A stretch of 64,000 bases of DNA from Adiantum capillus-veneris. Lineage: Eukaryota > Streptophyta > Polypodiopsida > Polypodiales > Pteridaceae. Positions within the stretch are counted from its first letter, which is position 1, and every line of letters starts with the position of its first letter. Below are positions 24,454 to 35,643 of this stretch, one piece after another. A program made the position numbers and the translations under genes. Location: positions 143,476,741-143,540,740 of the forward strand of contig CM043945.1 in the NCBI GenBank assembly GCA_014529385.2, in the 5' to 3' direction. The notes below the pieces were generated by a model, which saw only the letters and a program-made list of their open reading frames with translations, did not search any database and had not been told where the DNA came from.

Positions 24454-25755
24454 ACCATGAAGCTCTCATCCTGTAGAAAGAGGTTTTCCTGCCCCCACAG
24501 GTCCAGAGATGTAGTTGACCCCTGACCTGAATGGTTAAACCAATCCTCCACTTCTTTGTGACTTGTTGATGGTCTTAGGCTTTGTCTTATTGCTTGGAAG
24601 GTGGCTTCATCCGGTAGTGTCTCCTTGTATTTTTCAACTTTCTCAAAGCATCTTCGGAGGCATTCCATTGGATTGCTGGATGTTTCCATTGCCTCATCAT
24701 CACTACTATCCTCTGAAACAAATCCACTCCTCTCCTCTTGGACTCTGGAAATGATAGCCAGGGAGAAGTCCTCCCTTAAATAAAAGATGCTTTGCACATC
24801 ATGTAAAAAGATATAGGTCCTGTCTCCAATCCTGAAGTCAGGCACAACAGGCAACATCATCTGAGCATGCTTCTCAGTGAAGTTACTGACATCCAAGGGT
24901 AGTTTGATTTCTGTTGTTTTCACAGAGAGCATCTTACTTCTTTGTACTTCAATTGCCTCAACCTCAAGGTCGACTGTATCTTGAACCTCCTTGACTTCTT
25001 GTATATGTGTTGTCTCCTCGCATTCTTCGTCTGGTGCTGCATCCTGCTCCTCTAACACCTCATCAGTATTCTGCATGAGGAATCCAAACAGTCTGTTCAG
25101 GTAAATCATAAAGCCAAAGGATGCCTGAATAAGTTTGCACTCTTTTTGGTGCAAAGGGCAGGCTGAATGTCGGCAAGCAGGTGGTAATTCCCTATACTTC
25201 TTCAGTCCGTGTCCTTTTCCACCGCAATCATTTAAATGAACGACAGTCATACTGGGTAGAACAACCCTCCCTACCTGCACCATCAGTTCAAATTGATCTC
25301 TGTAGGGCTGCAAGAATTCACTGTGCCAAGCTAAAAGGTCTTCAACATCAAATTTTGGGTTAGAAATAGAATGAACTAGATCATATTTGTCTCCAGCACC
25401 ACACGATGCTGTAAAATCGAACAGCCTCTCATTAGTTACAGTTGGGTCTTCTAGACAAGGCACATCGTCTTTGGATTTACCTTGCACAAGGACTGCTTGC
25501 TGGGAGATCTGCATCATCTGAGAAGTCTATATTCCTCTTTCTTGTATTTTTCTTGACAAGTACTATAGAGGGTGAGGGACCCTTGTAGGGTGAGGGATCC
25601 TCTTGGCGTGATGACCTCTCTAAGTCATCTTCACAAATTGACTCTTCTTGATCAATGTCCTGACAAAAGTGAACAGTTCTTGTGGCAGAAACGCTAAGCA
25701 ATTGAGCCTGTAAAGGCTGGAATCCTGGCACAAGCTCTGGGTCCGGTTTTAACCT
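23903..25755 (-). CDS. Gene B: unknown protein, convergent with transposase-like gene
   Basis: Two exons fit in phase on the minus strand: 25517-24456 and 24331-23903, joined across a GT-AG intron filled by an (AG/CT)n microsatellite. The N-terminal exon has a Cys/His-rich stretch (CGGKGHGLKKY..CRHSACPLHQKEC), acidic segments and PVVPDFRIGDRTYIFLHDVQ. The C-terminal exon has ESPIIVFHNGISQEGIIATY and CFGYCPGYTGGR. The open frame extends upstream to about 25755 in another frame (with KKNTRKRNIDFSDDADLP), so a frameshift or missed exon exists near 25500 and the true start is not identified. I do not recognise the family. Position suggests a transposon accessory protein. Confidence 0.5.
24360..24451. 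repeat. (GA)n microsatellite inside gene B intron
   Basis: About 45 GA units occupy most of the 124-base intron. Read on the coding strand the run is TC-rich and ends shortly before the TGTGCAG acceptor, so it serves as an extreme polypyrimidine tract. Confidence 0.9.
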
Positions 25756-26030
25756 CTTCTGCCTCTACTGGACCTTAATCCTATTCATCAGGAAACATGT
25801 CAAGTCTTTGTTCTCTCTCTCTCTCTCTCTCTCTCTCTCCAAAGCACACCAAAAAACACACATAGACTCTCTCTCTCTCTCTCTCTCCAAATCACACCAA
25901 AAAACACACATAGACACACACTCTCTCTCTACCTCTGTGTGTGTGTGTGTGTGTGTCTCCAAAACACACACACAGACACACACTCACACACAAACTCTCT
26001 CTCTCTCTCACTCTCTCTCTCTCTCAATAG

Positions 26031-26188
<158 letters not shown>

Positions 26189-26200
26189 GTCTCATGACTG

Positions 26201-26261
26201 TACTAAAGGCGCGCGGAGAGAGTTGCAAAGGGTATTTGGTTGTCTCTGTGCACCTTTAGTA
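26201..26261. repeat. 61-bp hairpin element, copy 2
   Basis: Same length and arms as the copy at 26031, with mismatches on the right (TACTAAAGGCGCGC and GTGCACCTTTAGTA). The interior is alignable to copy 1 (GAGAGAGTT.CAAAG, TTGTCTCT). It lies just after an (AC)n block and just before an (AG)n block. Confidence 0.85.
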
Positions 26262-26264
26262 CAC

Positions 26265-26340
<76 letters not shown>

Positions 26341-26632
26341 GTCCATTTGCGACCCTGTGAGTGTGTGTGTGTGTGTGTGTGTATCTGTGTCTGTTTGTGT
26401 GTGTGTGTTGAATAGTATGGGCTTTTGTTTGTTTTCACACACTCACACACACACACACACATACATATACACACACATACACTCTCTGCTAGCTATTGTT
26501 AGAAATAGAGAGAGAGAGAGAGAGAGTGAGAGAGAGATGACCTTTTGTTGGTGGAGTTTGCACAAACTCCATGGGAGCCGTCTTCTCCATTGCTCTCTCT
26601 TTGCTTTCTCTATGTCCCTCTCTCTCTCTCTC

Positions 26633-26674
<42 letters not shown>

Positions 26675-26722
26675 CCTCTCTCTCTCTCTCTCTCTCTCTG
26701 TGACAACAATGAGTCTCCCTCC

Positions 26723-26793
<71 letters not shown>

Positions 26794-26810
26794 ACTTATA
26801 ACGATTACCC

Positions 26811-26903
26811 CTGGCGGTGCCCCACGTGGTTGTTAAAAAATAGAATGTAGTTGCATGATGCCGCACCTGCGGTCATTTAATGGGCCCGAATACTTTAGTA
26901 CGT
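26811..26903. other. Short non-repetitive segment before the Tat insertion
   Basis: About 90 bases of non-microsatellite sequence end in CTTTAGTACGT at the LTR junction. Together with 34050 onward it forms the pre-insertion site. Confidence 0.6.
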
Positions 26904-27775
26904 TGTTGGGCGCATTTCTGACACCCCGTTTTTTGTAAATTTGTACATATGGACATGACCCCTGATGTCAAAAGGGCGTGTGGGATTTCTTTTTGTGGGT
27001 TTTTTAGCTTGCTTTAGCAAGCACATGTACATGCACTGCAAGTCGCTAGTCTAGTGACAGCTGCTGGGCTACTGTAACTGCCCGTGAGTGAGTTTTTTGA
27101 AGTGAGCCTTGTATATAACTTAAACTCATGTACAAACTGAAAAAATTTCAGCCAAACATCAGAAATTTGCAGGTTTTAGCTCGTTCTGTCTCCTTGGTGC
27201 TTTTGGATGCAGTTTTTTGCCCCGACTAGCCTTCTCTACGTGTAGTCGTGCTGGGACAGCTTTTTGTTCGCGTCAATTTTGCTCATGGAGGAGTATGGAA
27301 TCCAATTTGGTCATCTTTAGCTTTCTCGCCAGTCATTTTTCAAGCTTCCTCTCAAGATTTAAAGTGCCCCAATTGGAGTTGTGCTCATCAGGTTACGACT
27401 AGTTCTCTGCAGGGTTATGGCTATGGCAGCCTAGTGGCAAATTGTGTGCTGACAGAATTGGAGGGCATGTATGTATGAATTGTGGAATTGATGTTGAAGT
27501 TGTGGGTTTGTGATGTTTAATTGTGAAAGGAGAGGCTCTTGTCTTCATATGCATTGGTCGGCGTGTGCTGTAAATCCATGCTTTGGCAGGGTTTTGCTCC
27601 TATGTGACATAGTCTCTTGGGTGGGCGACGGCTAGTAAATTCCCAAGGGTCTACTCCTATTAGGCTTGTGGTGTTTCAAAGTGATTTTTCAAAGCTTTTG
27701 GTGTCTTTTAGTCCTCTTTCAACGCTCTTGGGTGACATTGCTATAGAGGTGTTTCAGTTTGCTTGTTTCCCAACA
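26904..27775 (+). repeat. Tat-1 5' LTR
   Basis: Direct repeat of 33179-34049, with TG..CA ends and a TATA-like GTATATAACTT at 27111-27121. Confidence 0.95.
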
Positions 27776-27778
27776 GTG

Positions 27779-27800
27779 TTTTGGTGCCCGCCACCGAGGA
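27779..27800 (+). promoter_or_regulatory. Tat-1 primer binding site
   Basis: TTTTGGTGCCCGCCACCGAGG lies just after the LTR. It resembles the tRNA-Asp-type site (TGGCGCCGTTGCCGGGGA) known for Tat/Athila elements, and the same position in Tat-2 (minus strand, near 62300) has TTTTGGTGCCCCCACGGAGG. Confidence 0.7.
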
Positions 27801-27839
27801 ATCGCTTCAAGCTACCTTCAGTTTATAGGTTTTGAAGAC

Positions 27840-29259
27840 ATGGCGTTTAATTTTCTGGAGTTTAGTGGAAAATCAAATGAAAGTTCCAAAGCTTTCATTG
27901 AGAGAATGGAGTTTGCTTGCCTTCTTGCTGACAAGCAAGACCCAGCGTTGGTGCTACGAATTTTCTATTTCTGTTTGAAGAGAGATGCTAGGGAATGGTT
28001 GGAAGGCTATGAAAAGGAGATACAATCAGCCCAACCTTCTCAAGTTATGAGTTATGAAATGGTAAGGCATGCTTTTCTTACACACTTTCAACAGGTGGAA
28101 GACCCACAAAAGGTATGGCAGTCTATTCAAGGTTTAGTACAAGGTGAAGGCCAAACCATAGAAGACTTTGTGAAGGCGTTCAATGCATTATGGACAAAGT
28201 GGTGTACATCTTGGGGGGCTGAAATTCCTCCAGCCATGTTGAAAAAGGACAGGTTTCTTGCAAGTTTGAGGAGTAACCTACGCTTGAAGGTAGAGCTTAA
28301 GCAGCCAAGTACCTTTGAGGAGGTAGTTGAAATTGCAAAGAATAAAGAGTGGAAAGCAGAGCGTCTTCATCAACTTGGAATCAATGTCGAGCCAAAGCTT
28401 GAAGTGAAAGCGGTAGAGCAACCAAGGGTCCTCATCAGGGAGCCAGGTTATGATCAACAAGCTTCTCATGATGTGAATGCCTTTTCGCAAGGAGATGCAA
28501 GAGGTTGTAGGTCTTATGAAGAATCTTAGTGTGCATATGATGGGAGGTGGAAGAGTTCAAAGTTATGGATATGGATGTGGTTATGGAAGCAATGAGGGTT
28601 ATACAAGTGGTAGAGGAAGAGGCATGACTGGAAGAGGGGATATGTTTCAATGCTACAATTGTGGTGAATGGGGTCATAAAAGCCCTCAATGTGACAAGCC
28701 AAAGAGAATGGGTGGCGACATGTTTCCTCTTCCTCCACAAATTCCTTCTCGAGCTCAAGATTATTGTATTGAGATTAAAGGGGAAGCACGACCAAGTGGA
28801 TTGACAGCAGAAGAGAAGGGCAAAACAAAAGTGGTAAGCATAATTCGTTTGGAGAAGAAAGAGGATGATTTGGGAGCTATGGTCATGCCTGTAGGTAAGA
28901 GGGTTACAAGAGATCAGGACATGAGTGATGCAAGTCCCAGCCATAAAAGAGGGAAACAGGTTGAAACAGGTACATGTAAAGAGAAGAAGAAGAGAAAGCC
29001 CAGGAAACATTACAATGCATCCGAATTTCCTTTGGGAGAAGGGCAACAAAATTATAGTTTAAGGGCTGATTTGGTGGGTAGAAAGGCTGATGTTACCTTT
29101 GGGAAACTCATGGAGATGTGTCCCAAGTTAAAGAGGCAATGGAAGCACGTAGTCAACCCCATGAAGAAGGAGCCTACAAGGGGGTCAGTGAGAGTCATAT
29201 CTTTGAATGAGCTACCTGAAATATGCCCTACTATGGATGCATGGCATACGAGGAAGTGA
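27840..29259 (+). pseudogene. Tat-1 Gag
   Basis: The frame opens with MAFNFLEFSGKSNESSKAFI at the first ATG after the primer binding site. The capsid-like region includes WLEGYEKEI and QGEGQTIEDFVKAFNALW. One frameshift near 28480-28520 leads to the nucleocapsid part with a CCHC knuckle (CYNCGEWGHKSPQC, 28651-28692), followed by a Lys/Arg-rich segment. The frame ends at a TGA at 29257. The related element Tat-2 has the same start and knuckle. Confidence 0.85.
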
Positions 29260-29850
29260 ATTGGAGAGGCTTATATTGATGGAGGTGCACAGGTATGTGT
29301 TATTACTCAAGCTTGTGTATCAAAGTTGGGACTCAACATGGTGAAGAATTCAGGTTTTCGCATAAAGCTTGCCAACCAATCAAGGGTAAGGTGCTTGGGA
29401 GTTGTAAAGGACTTGGAGGTGGATGTATTTGATGTTAAAGTGCTGGTGAATTGCCATGTTATGCCCGCGGATATTGGTGCTTTCCCTCTCATCCTTGGAA
29501 GACCATGGTTACAGGCAACCAAAGCTATACAGGATTGGGGACATGGTACCATCACTCTCTACAATAGAAGGGGTGATAAGAAGAGGTTTGACATGGCTAG
29601 CAAGCAATCTTTGGATGCTAATTTTGATGATAAAAGTGATGAAGAAGAGTCCTCAAGTGAAGAAGAAGACGATGGGGATGATGGCAGTGAAGTGGAAGAT
29701 AGCAGCGATAGTGATCTAGATGTTTCCTCCTTGTTTCTTGAAGAAGAGCATGATAAGAAACAAATATTTCTTGGCCTTATGGAGAATGAGGATATCTCTG
29801 GTCCTTATGAGAAAATTGAAGAGCTGATGCAACCCAAAGTTCAACCTAAT
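29260..29850 (+). pseudogene. Tat-1 aspartic protease and acidic linker
   Basis: It continues in the frame of the Gag C-terminus after one stop. YIDGGAQVCVI is the retropepsin active site with Asp-Gly-Gly in place of the usual D-S/T-G, and LILGRPWL is the flap-distal motif. An unusually long Asp/Glu/Ser-rich segment (29620-29750) links to reverse transcriptase. Confidence 0.8.
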
Positions 29851-31310
29851 GTCAAACAGAAGTTGATACAAGGTATGTTGTCTCCCGACTTGACTAGTCA
29901 TGAGAAGGGTGAGTACCTACATATGATACAACAATTTTACCATTTATTCATCACTTCTTATGAGGAAATTAGAGGCTTTAAGGGAGAGAAAATCCACATT
30001 CCAATCAAGGAAGGAGCTCAGCCCGTATGCCAAAAGCTAAGGAGAATGGGACATGTACAACTTAATGCTTTAAAGGAAGAGGTAGACAAGCTTCTTGAAG
30101 CAGGTTTCATATGTCCTATGAGCACTGCAGAATGGGTGAGTCCTATTGTTGTCACACCCAAGAAGGATGGAAAGTGGAGGATATGTGTTGATTTTAAGCC
30201 TCTAAACGTAGCCATGAAGAGGGATCCATACCCTCTTCCTTTCATAGATGACATACTTGATTCTATTTGCAGGGCATGAGAGGTACAGCGTATGTGATGG
30301 ATTCTCTGGATATTTTCAGCTCACCTTGGATTTGGAAGATCGAAAGAAGACCACATTTATCATGCCATGGGGATGCTTTTGTTATTGTGTGCTTCCTTTT
30401 GGTCTTATGAATGGCTGTGCGTGGTATCAAAAGCGCGTCAACAAGGTGTTCTCTCCCTTTCTTGGCAAGTTTGTGAAAGTCTTATTGATGACTTTTGTGT
30501 TTATAGCTTTAGAAAGGATCATTGTGCAAAGCTTGGGATGGCATTGAAGCAATATGATGAAAGTGGAGGTCAACTCAACCCAAAGAAATTTCATCTTGCT
30601 CAACCAAGAGTGAAGTTTTTGGGGCATATGATCTCAGAGAATGGGATTGAAGCGGATCCTGACAAAGTGAAGGCTTTGGTGCTCCTCCCATCACCTAAAG
30701 ATACAAAGCAACTTTCCACTTTTATTCAAAAGGTGAAGTATATTGCAAGGTTCATTCCTTTGTCCTCTCAACTTCTTTATCCTCTACAACAAGTAGCAAG
30801 GTTGGATCCTCTATAATGGACAAATGAATGTGAAGAGGTTTTTCAAGGTATCAAAGAGGTTCTTGGTTCTCTTCCTGCTATGCAAGATCCTAATTGAGAT
30901 AAGGAGTTTTATGTGAATCCATCAGTAGGTGAGGACGCTATTGGAGCTATGCTTCTTCAACGAGGTAACAATTCCCACTACGTGAAGCCTATCTATTGTG
31001 CTAGCAGGGTGAAGCTAGAGGTGGAAAGAGGTTATACTGAGGTGGAGCTCATTATGGTGAGTGTGATTTATGCATGTAGAAGGTTTAGGCACTACCTTCT
31101 CCCTAAACCATTCACATTCCTCACTAGCTGCACTCTTCTACCTCAATTGGTGAATAGCCCTACTTTGTCAAAGAGGCTCATGAAGTGGATTGTGGAGCTA
31201 CAGGAATTCCAATTCTCTTTTCTTGTTGAGAAGAGTACAAGGGCTACATTGGATGATTTGCTTACCTATAAGGAAAGCCCTCTTCTTCTTAAGGAGGATG
31301 TAGTGAAGAA
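29851..31310 (+). pseudogene. Tat-1 reverse transcriptase and first RNase H
   Basis: RT landmarks are VSPIVVTPKKDGKWRICVDF, TTFIMPWG..YCVLPFGL and LIDDFCVYS (catalytic DD at 30487-30492), followed by KFLGHMISENGIEADPDKV. RNase H follows with YCASRVKLEVERGYTEVE. Frameshifts lie near 30275 and 30480; stops lie at about 30816 and 30897. Confidence 0.9.
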
Positions 31311-31329
31311 GCAACACATGGAAGCTCCT

Positions 31330-31827
31330 GACATAGACAATGCCTATCTATTGTTTTTTGATGGCTCTTACAGGAAAGCGCATGGTGAAGCTTTAGGAGG
31401 TGTGGTAGTTTATGATCCTCAAGGTGCTTTGGTAACTAAAAGGAGTTTGAAGCTTACAACACAAAGCAACAATGAAGCTGAGTATGCTACTTTGGAGAAA
31501 GGTCTCAACCTTTGTCTTGAGCTTGGTATCCGTCGTGTGAGGGTAAGAGGTGATGCTCTTTTGGTGGTTAAGCAAGTACTTGGGGTGTGGCAAAGTAAGA
31601 ATCCAAGGCTGAAAAATATGTGTTTTCAAGTGAAGAATCTGCTTAAGCATTTTGAAGCTTGGAGTTTAAGGCATGTGGACAGGTCTCAAAATGAAGAAGC
31701 ACATGGTGCAGCACAAGCTTCAATTGGGCAATTGTATGTGATAAGGGCTGATGATCCTCTTTATTTGGGAAGAGAAGCTTTAGAGAGGGAGGAAGAGTTT
31801 CTACAAACAGGTATGCTTCCATCATAG
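31330..31827 (+). pseudogene. Tat-1 second (archaeal-type) RNase H
   Basis: LLFFDGSYRKAHGEALGGVV, then TTQSNNEAEYATLEKGL and VRGDALLVVKQV match the additional RNase H domain that marks the Tat lineage. It supplies an intact D-E-D pattern. The frame ends in TAG at 31825. Confidence 0.85.
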
Positions 31828-33151
31828 TTGGAGAAGCCAAAAAATTACGCCTTCCTACGTCGTGCCAAAAGGTATGTGCTACTTGGTGATACCTTGTATA
31901 TGAAGGGGGCTGATCTTGTGATGAGAAAAGTGCCTTGGAAAGAGGAAATTTACAAAATATTAGAGGAGAATCATGAGGGTTCTTGTGGTGGTCACTTTGC
32001 TTCAAAGATCACTTTGCATAAAGTCTTGCAGGAGGGTTATGTGTGGCCAAGTGTTCAACGTGATGTTCATCATTGGTGCAAGTCTTGTAAAGAGTGTCAA
32101 AGCATGGAAAATAGGGTTCTCAAATCAGAAATTAGAGGCACCATTGTGGCTTATGATGTGTTTGAGAAGTGGGGTATTGATACAATAGGTCCTCTACCTA
32201 TGACAGCTAGAGGCAAATGTTACATACTTACTGCTGTTGACTATCTATCCAGGTGGGCCGAAGCCAAAGCTGTTAAGCACATCACGAGTAAAGATGTTTC
32301 CTTATTTATATATGAAGATATTTGCTGCAAATTTGGCATGCCATTGGAGTTACTTTCTGACAAGGGTCCAGGTTTCAGGGGAGAGTTGGTGGATTATCTA
32401 TGTGAAAAGCTTCATGTGCATTGCATGTTTACTACTCCATATTATCCCCAATGCAATGGCATGAATGAAAGGTTTAATGGAGAGCTCATAAGGATGCTTA
32501 CAAATATGACAAGAAAAAATGTGAAGACTTGGGATTTAGAGCTACCTTGTGCTCTATGGGCGTACAAAACTGCCATCAAATTAGGTTACTGGTTTTTCTC
32601 CCTTCCATCTAGTTTTTGGCAAAGAGGCTTTACTTCCTATTGAGGTGGAGATACCAGCCTTGAAGATGATGCTAAAGATTGAAGAAGATCCCAATGATGC
32701 ATTCAAGGAAAGACTTTTATATTTGCAACGTGTACAATTGGATAGGGTGTTAGCTTTTGAGCATTATGAGCAGGTCTCGAAGAAGAATCAAGCAAAGGCA
32801 AATGAGAAGGTAAAGAACAAGGACATCAAGAAGGGTGACATGGTGCTTCGTTACAATAGTAATCTTGATAGCACTTTTCAAAAGAAATTTCAAATCAAGT
32901 GGCAAGGTCCTTTTTAGGTCTTAAACAGGTTTCCAAATGGCACATATCAGCTTGCTGACTTGGATGGTACCCCACATAAAGCACGTGTGAATGGCTACAG
33001 GTTGAAGAAATATATTGCAAGGTTGATGACTGTGATTGAGGATGAGCCTTCTTTTGAAGAATTTTCTGATCATGTTTCTAATGATGAAGATGAAGTGAAG
33101 ACTCCCTCATGTGGTTTACAGGATCTCTTTTGTGCTGCTGATCATGAATGA
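31828..33151 (+). pseudogene. Tat-1 integrase
   Basis: The HHCC zinc motif spans HEGSCGGHF to CKSCKEC (31972-32100). The catalytic core has WGIDTIGPLP, LLSDKGPGFRG and NGMNERFNGEL (D, D, E all present). A frameshift near 32643 and a TAG at about 32915 break the C-terminal domain (KKGDMVLRYN, KWQGPF). Confidence 0.9.
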
Positions 33152-33157
33152 TCTAGC

Positions 33158-33178
33158 AGGCTGGGGTGTGGCAAACTA
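33158..33178 (+). promoter_or_regulatory. Tat-1 polypurine tract
   Basis: GGCTGGGGTGTGGCAAACTA immediately precedes the 3' LTR. Tat-2 has the closely similar GGCTAGGGGATGGGCAAATTA (minus strand) at its own 3' LTR, which supports both boundaries. Confidence 0.65.
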
Positions 33179-34049
33179 TGTTGGGTGCATTTCTGACACC
33201 CCGTATTTTGTAAATTTGTACATATGGACACGACGCCCGATGCCAAAAGGGCGTGTGGGATTTGTTTTTGTGGGTTTTTTAGCTTGCTTTAGCAAGCACA
33301 TGTACATGCACTGCAAGTCGCTAGTCTAACATCTCTGCTAGGCTACTGTAACTGCCCTTGAGTGAGTTTTTTGAAGTGAGACTTGTATATAACTTAAACT
33401 CATGTACAAACCGAAAAAATTTCAGCCAAACATCAGAAATTTTCAGGTTTTAGCTCGTTCTGTCTCCTTGGTGCTCTTGGATGCAGTTTTTTGCCCCGAC
33501 TAGCCTTCTCTACGTGTAGTCGTGCTGGGACAGCTTTCTGTTCGCGTCAATTTTGCTCATGGAGGAGTATGGAATCCAATTTGTTCATCTTTAGCTTTCT
33601 CTTGTGTCATTTTTCAAGCTTTCTCTCAAGATTTAAAGTGCCCCAATTGGAGTTGTGCTCATCAGGTTACGACTAGTTCTCTGCAGGGTTATGGCTATGG
33701 CAACCTAGTGGCAAATTGTGTGCTGACAGAATTGGAGGGCATGTATGTATGAATTGTGGAATTGATGTTGAAGTTGTGGGTTTGTGATGTTTAATTGTGA
33801 AAGGAGAGGCTCTTGTCTTCATATGCATTGGTCGGAGTGTGCTGTAAATCCATGCTTTGGCAGGGTTTTGCTCCTATGTGACATAGTCTCTTGGGTGGGC
33901 GACGGCTAGTAAATTCCCAAGGGTCTACTCCTATTGGACTTGTGGTGTTTCAAAGGGATTTCTCAAAGCTTTTGGTGTCTTGTAGTCCTCTTTCAACTCT
34001 CTTGGGTGACATCGCTATAGAGGTGTTTCAGTTCGCTTGTTTCCCAACA
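33179..34049 (+). repeat. Tat-1 3' LTR
   Basis: Direct repeat of 26904-27775 with matching TGTTGGG/CCCAACA ends; ACGT follows. Confidence 0.95.
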
Positions 34050-35040
<991 letters not shown>

Positions 35041-35643
35041 ATGGCTAGAACAAAGGCCACTGCAAGGAAGGCAGACAAGGGACCAGGGTTAGCAGCTAAG
35101 GCAAGTAGCAGATATGCAACCCCAAAGAAGAGACTTGGAAAACCAAATAAAATTTTGAAAGGTCCAAGGGTGAAGAAGTTACAGAACTGCATGGGACTTT
35201 TCAGAGAAATCAGGAAGGCACAGAAATGTGTTGATTTGTGCATACCAAAGTTGCCTTTTCAGAGGATGGTGAGGTCCATTTGTGAAGAAGCTACCTGGGG
35301 AACTAAAAGGTGGAAAGTGGTTGCATTGATGGCTCTACAGGAAGCAGCAGAGGACTTCTTGCTTGAGTACTTCAGTGACATGACCATTGTAGCAGCCCAT
35401 GCCCACAAGGTGACTGTAATGGACAAAGACAGTGAGACACTAAAAAGGGTAAGGTGGAGGTATGACAAACTTCTGGTCCCCAATGTCTGCAGGGATAAGA
35501 AAATGAGGGAAATTTTGCTATACCCCCCTGAGCTATTGCCACAGGTCACAGTTGTAGATTTCACACATGATGTGAATACAAGGGCAAGGGCAGAGACGGT
35601 TGCTCGCCAAACAGAAGACATGAGGGAAGCAGAGCTTAAGTAG
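35041..35643 (+). CDS. Histone H3-like open frame (N-terminal part of gene C)
   Basis: This is an intact 200-codon open frame up to the first stop. Compared with canonical H3, Lys4 and Lys9 positions are kept (MARTK, TARK), Gln5 and Ser10 are Ala, and the tail then diverges. The alpha-N, alpha-1, alpha-2 and alpha-3 segments are all recognisable, with one extra residue in loop 1. After the H3 fold about 57 extra residues follow (including PPELLPQVTVVDF and a charged helix), which H3 lacks. It could act as a chromatin-mimicking or nucleosome-targeting domain; that is inference. The upstream in-frame extension is only microsatellite. Confidence 0.8.
   Translation: MARTKATARKADKGPGLAAKASSRYATPKKRLGKPNKILKGPRVKKLQNCMGLFREIRKAQKCVDLCIPKLPFQRMVRSICEEATWGTKRWKVVALMALQEAAEDFLLEYFSDMTIVAAHAHKVTVMDKDSETLKRVRWRYDKLLVPNVCRDKKMREILLYPPELLPQVTVVDFTHDVNTRARAETVARQTEDMREAELK

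Larger units (their letters stand above)
26904..34049 (+). mobile_element. Tat-lineage Ty3/gypsy retrotransposon (Tat-1), nested, complete but dead
   Basis: The element is bounded by two LTRs of 872 and 871 bases starting TGTTGGG and ending CCCAACA, flanked by a 4-base duplication ACGT (26900-26903 and 34050-34053). The order gag, protease, reverse transcriptase, RNase H, a second RNase H, integrase defines the plant Tat lineage. LTR differences are a few percent by eye, so insertion is not recent. Several stops and at least four frameshifts inactivate it. It lies between gene B and gene C and pushed their shared upstream regions apart. Confidence 0.95.

Noticed and set aside
26240-26836. Long open frames through microsatellites (also 183-521, 34156-34629, 25808-26259)
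   Set aside because: Dinucleotide repeats have no stop codons in most frames; the encoded Ser-Leu, Arg-Glu, Thr-His or Cys-Val runs have no gene support.
28435-29049. 204-codon minus-strand open frame
   Set aside because: It is the antisense of the Tat-1 Gag and zinc-knuckle region and shows no independent domain.
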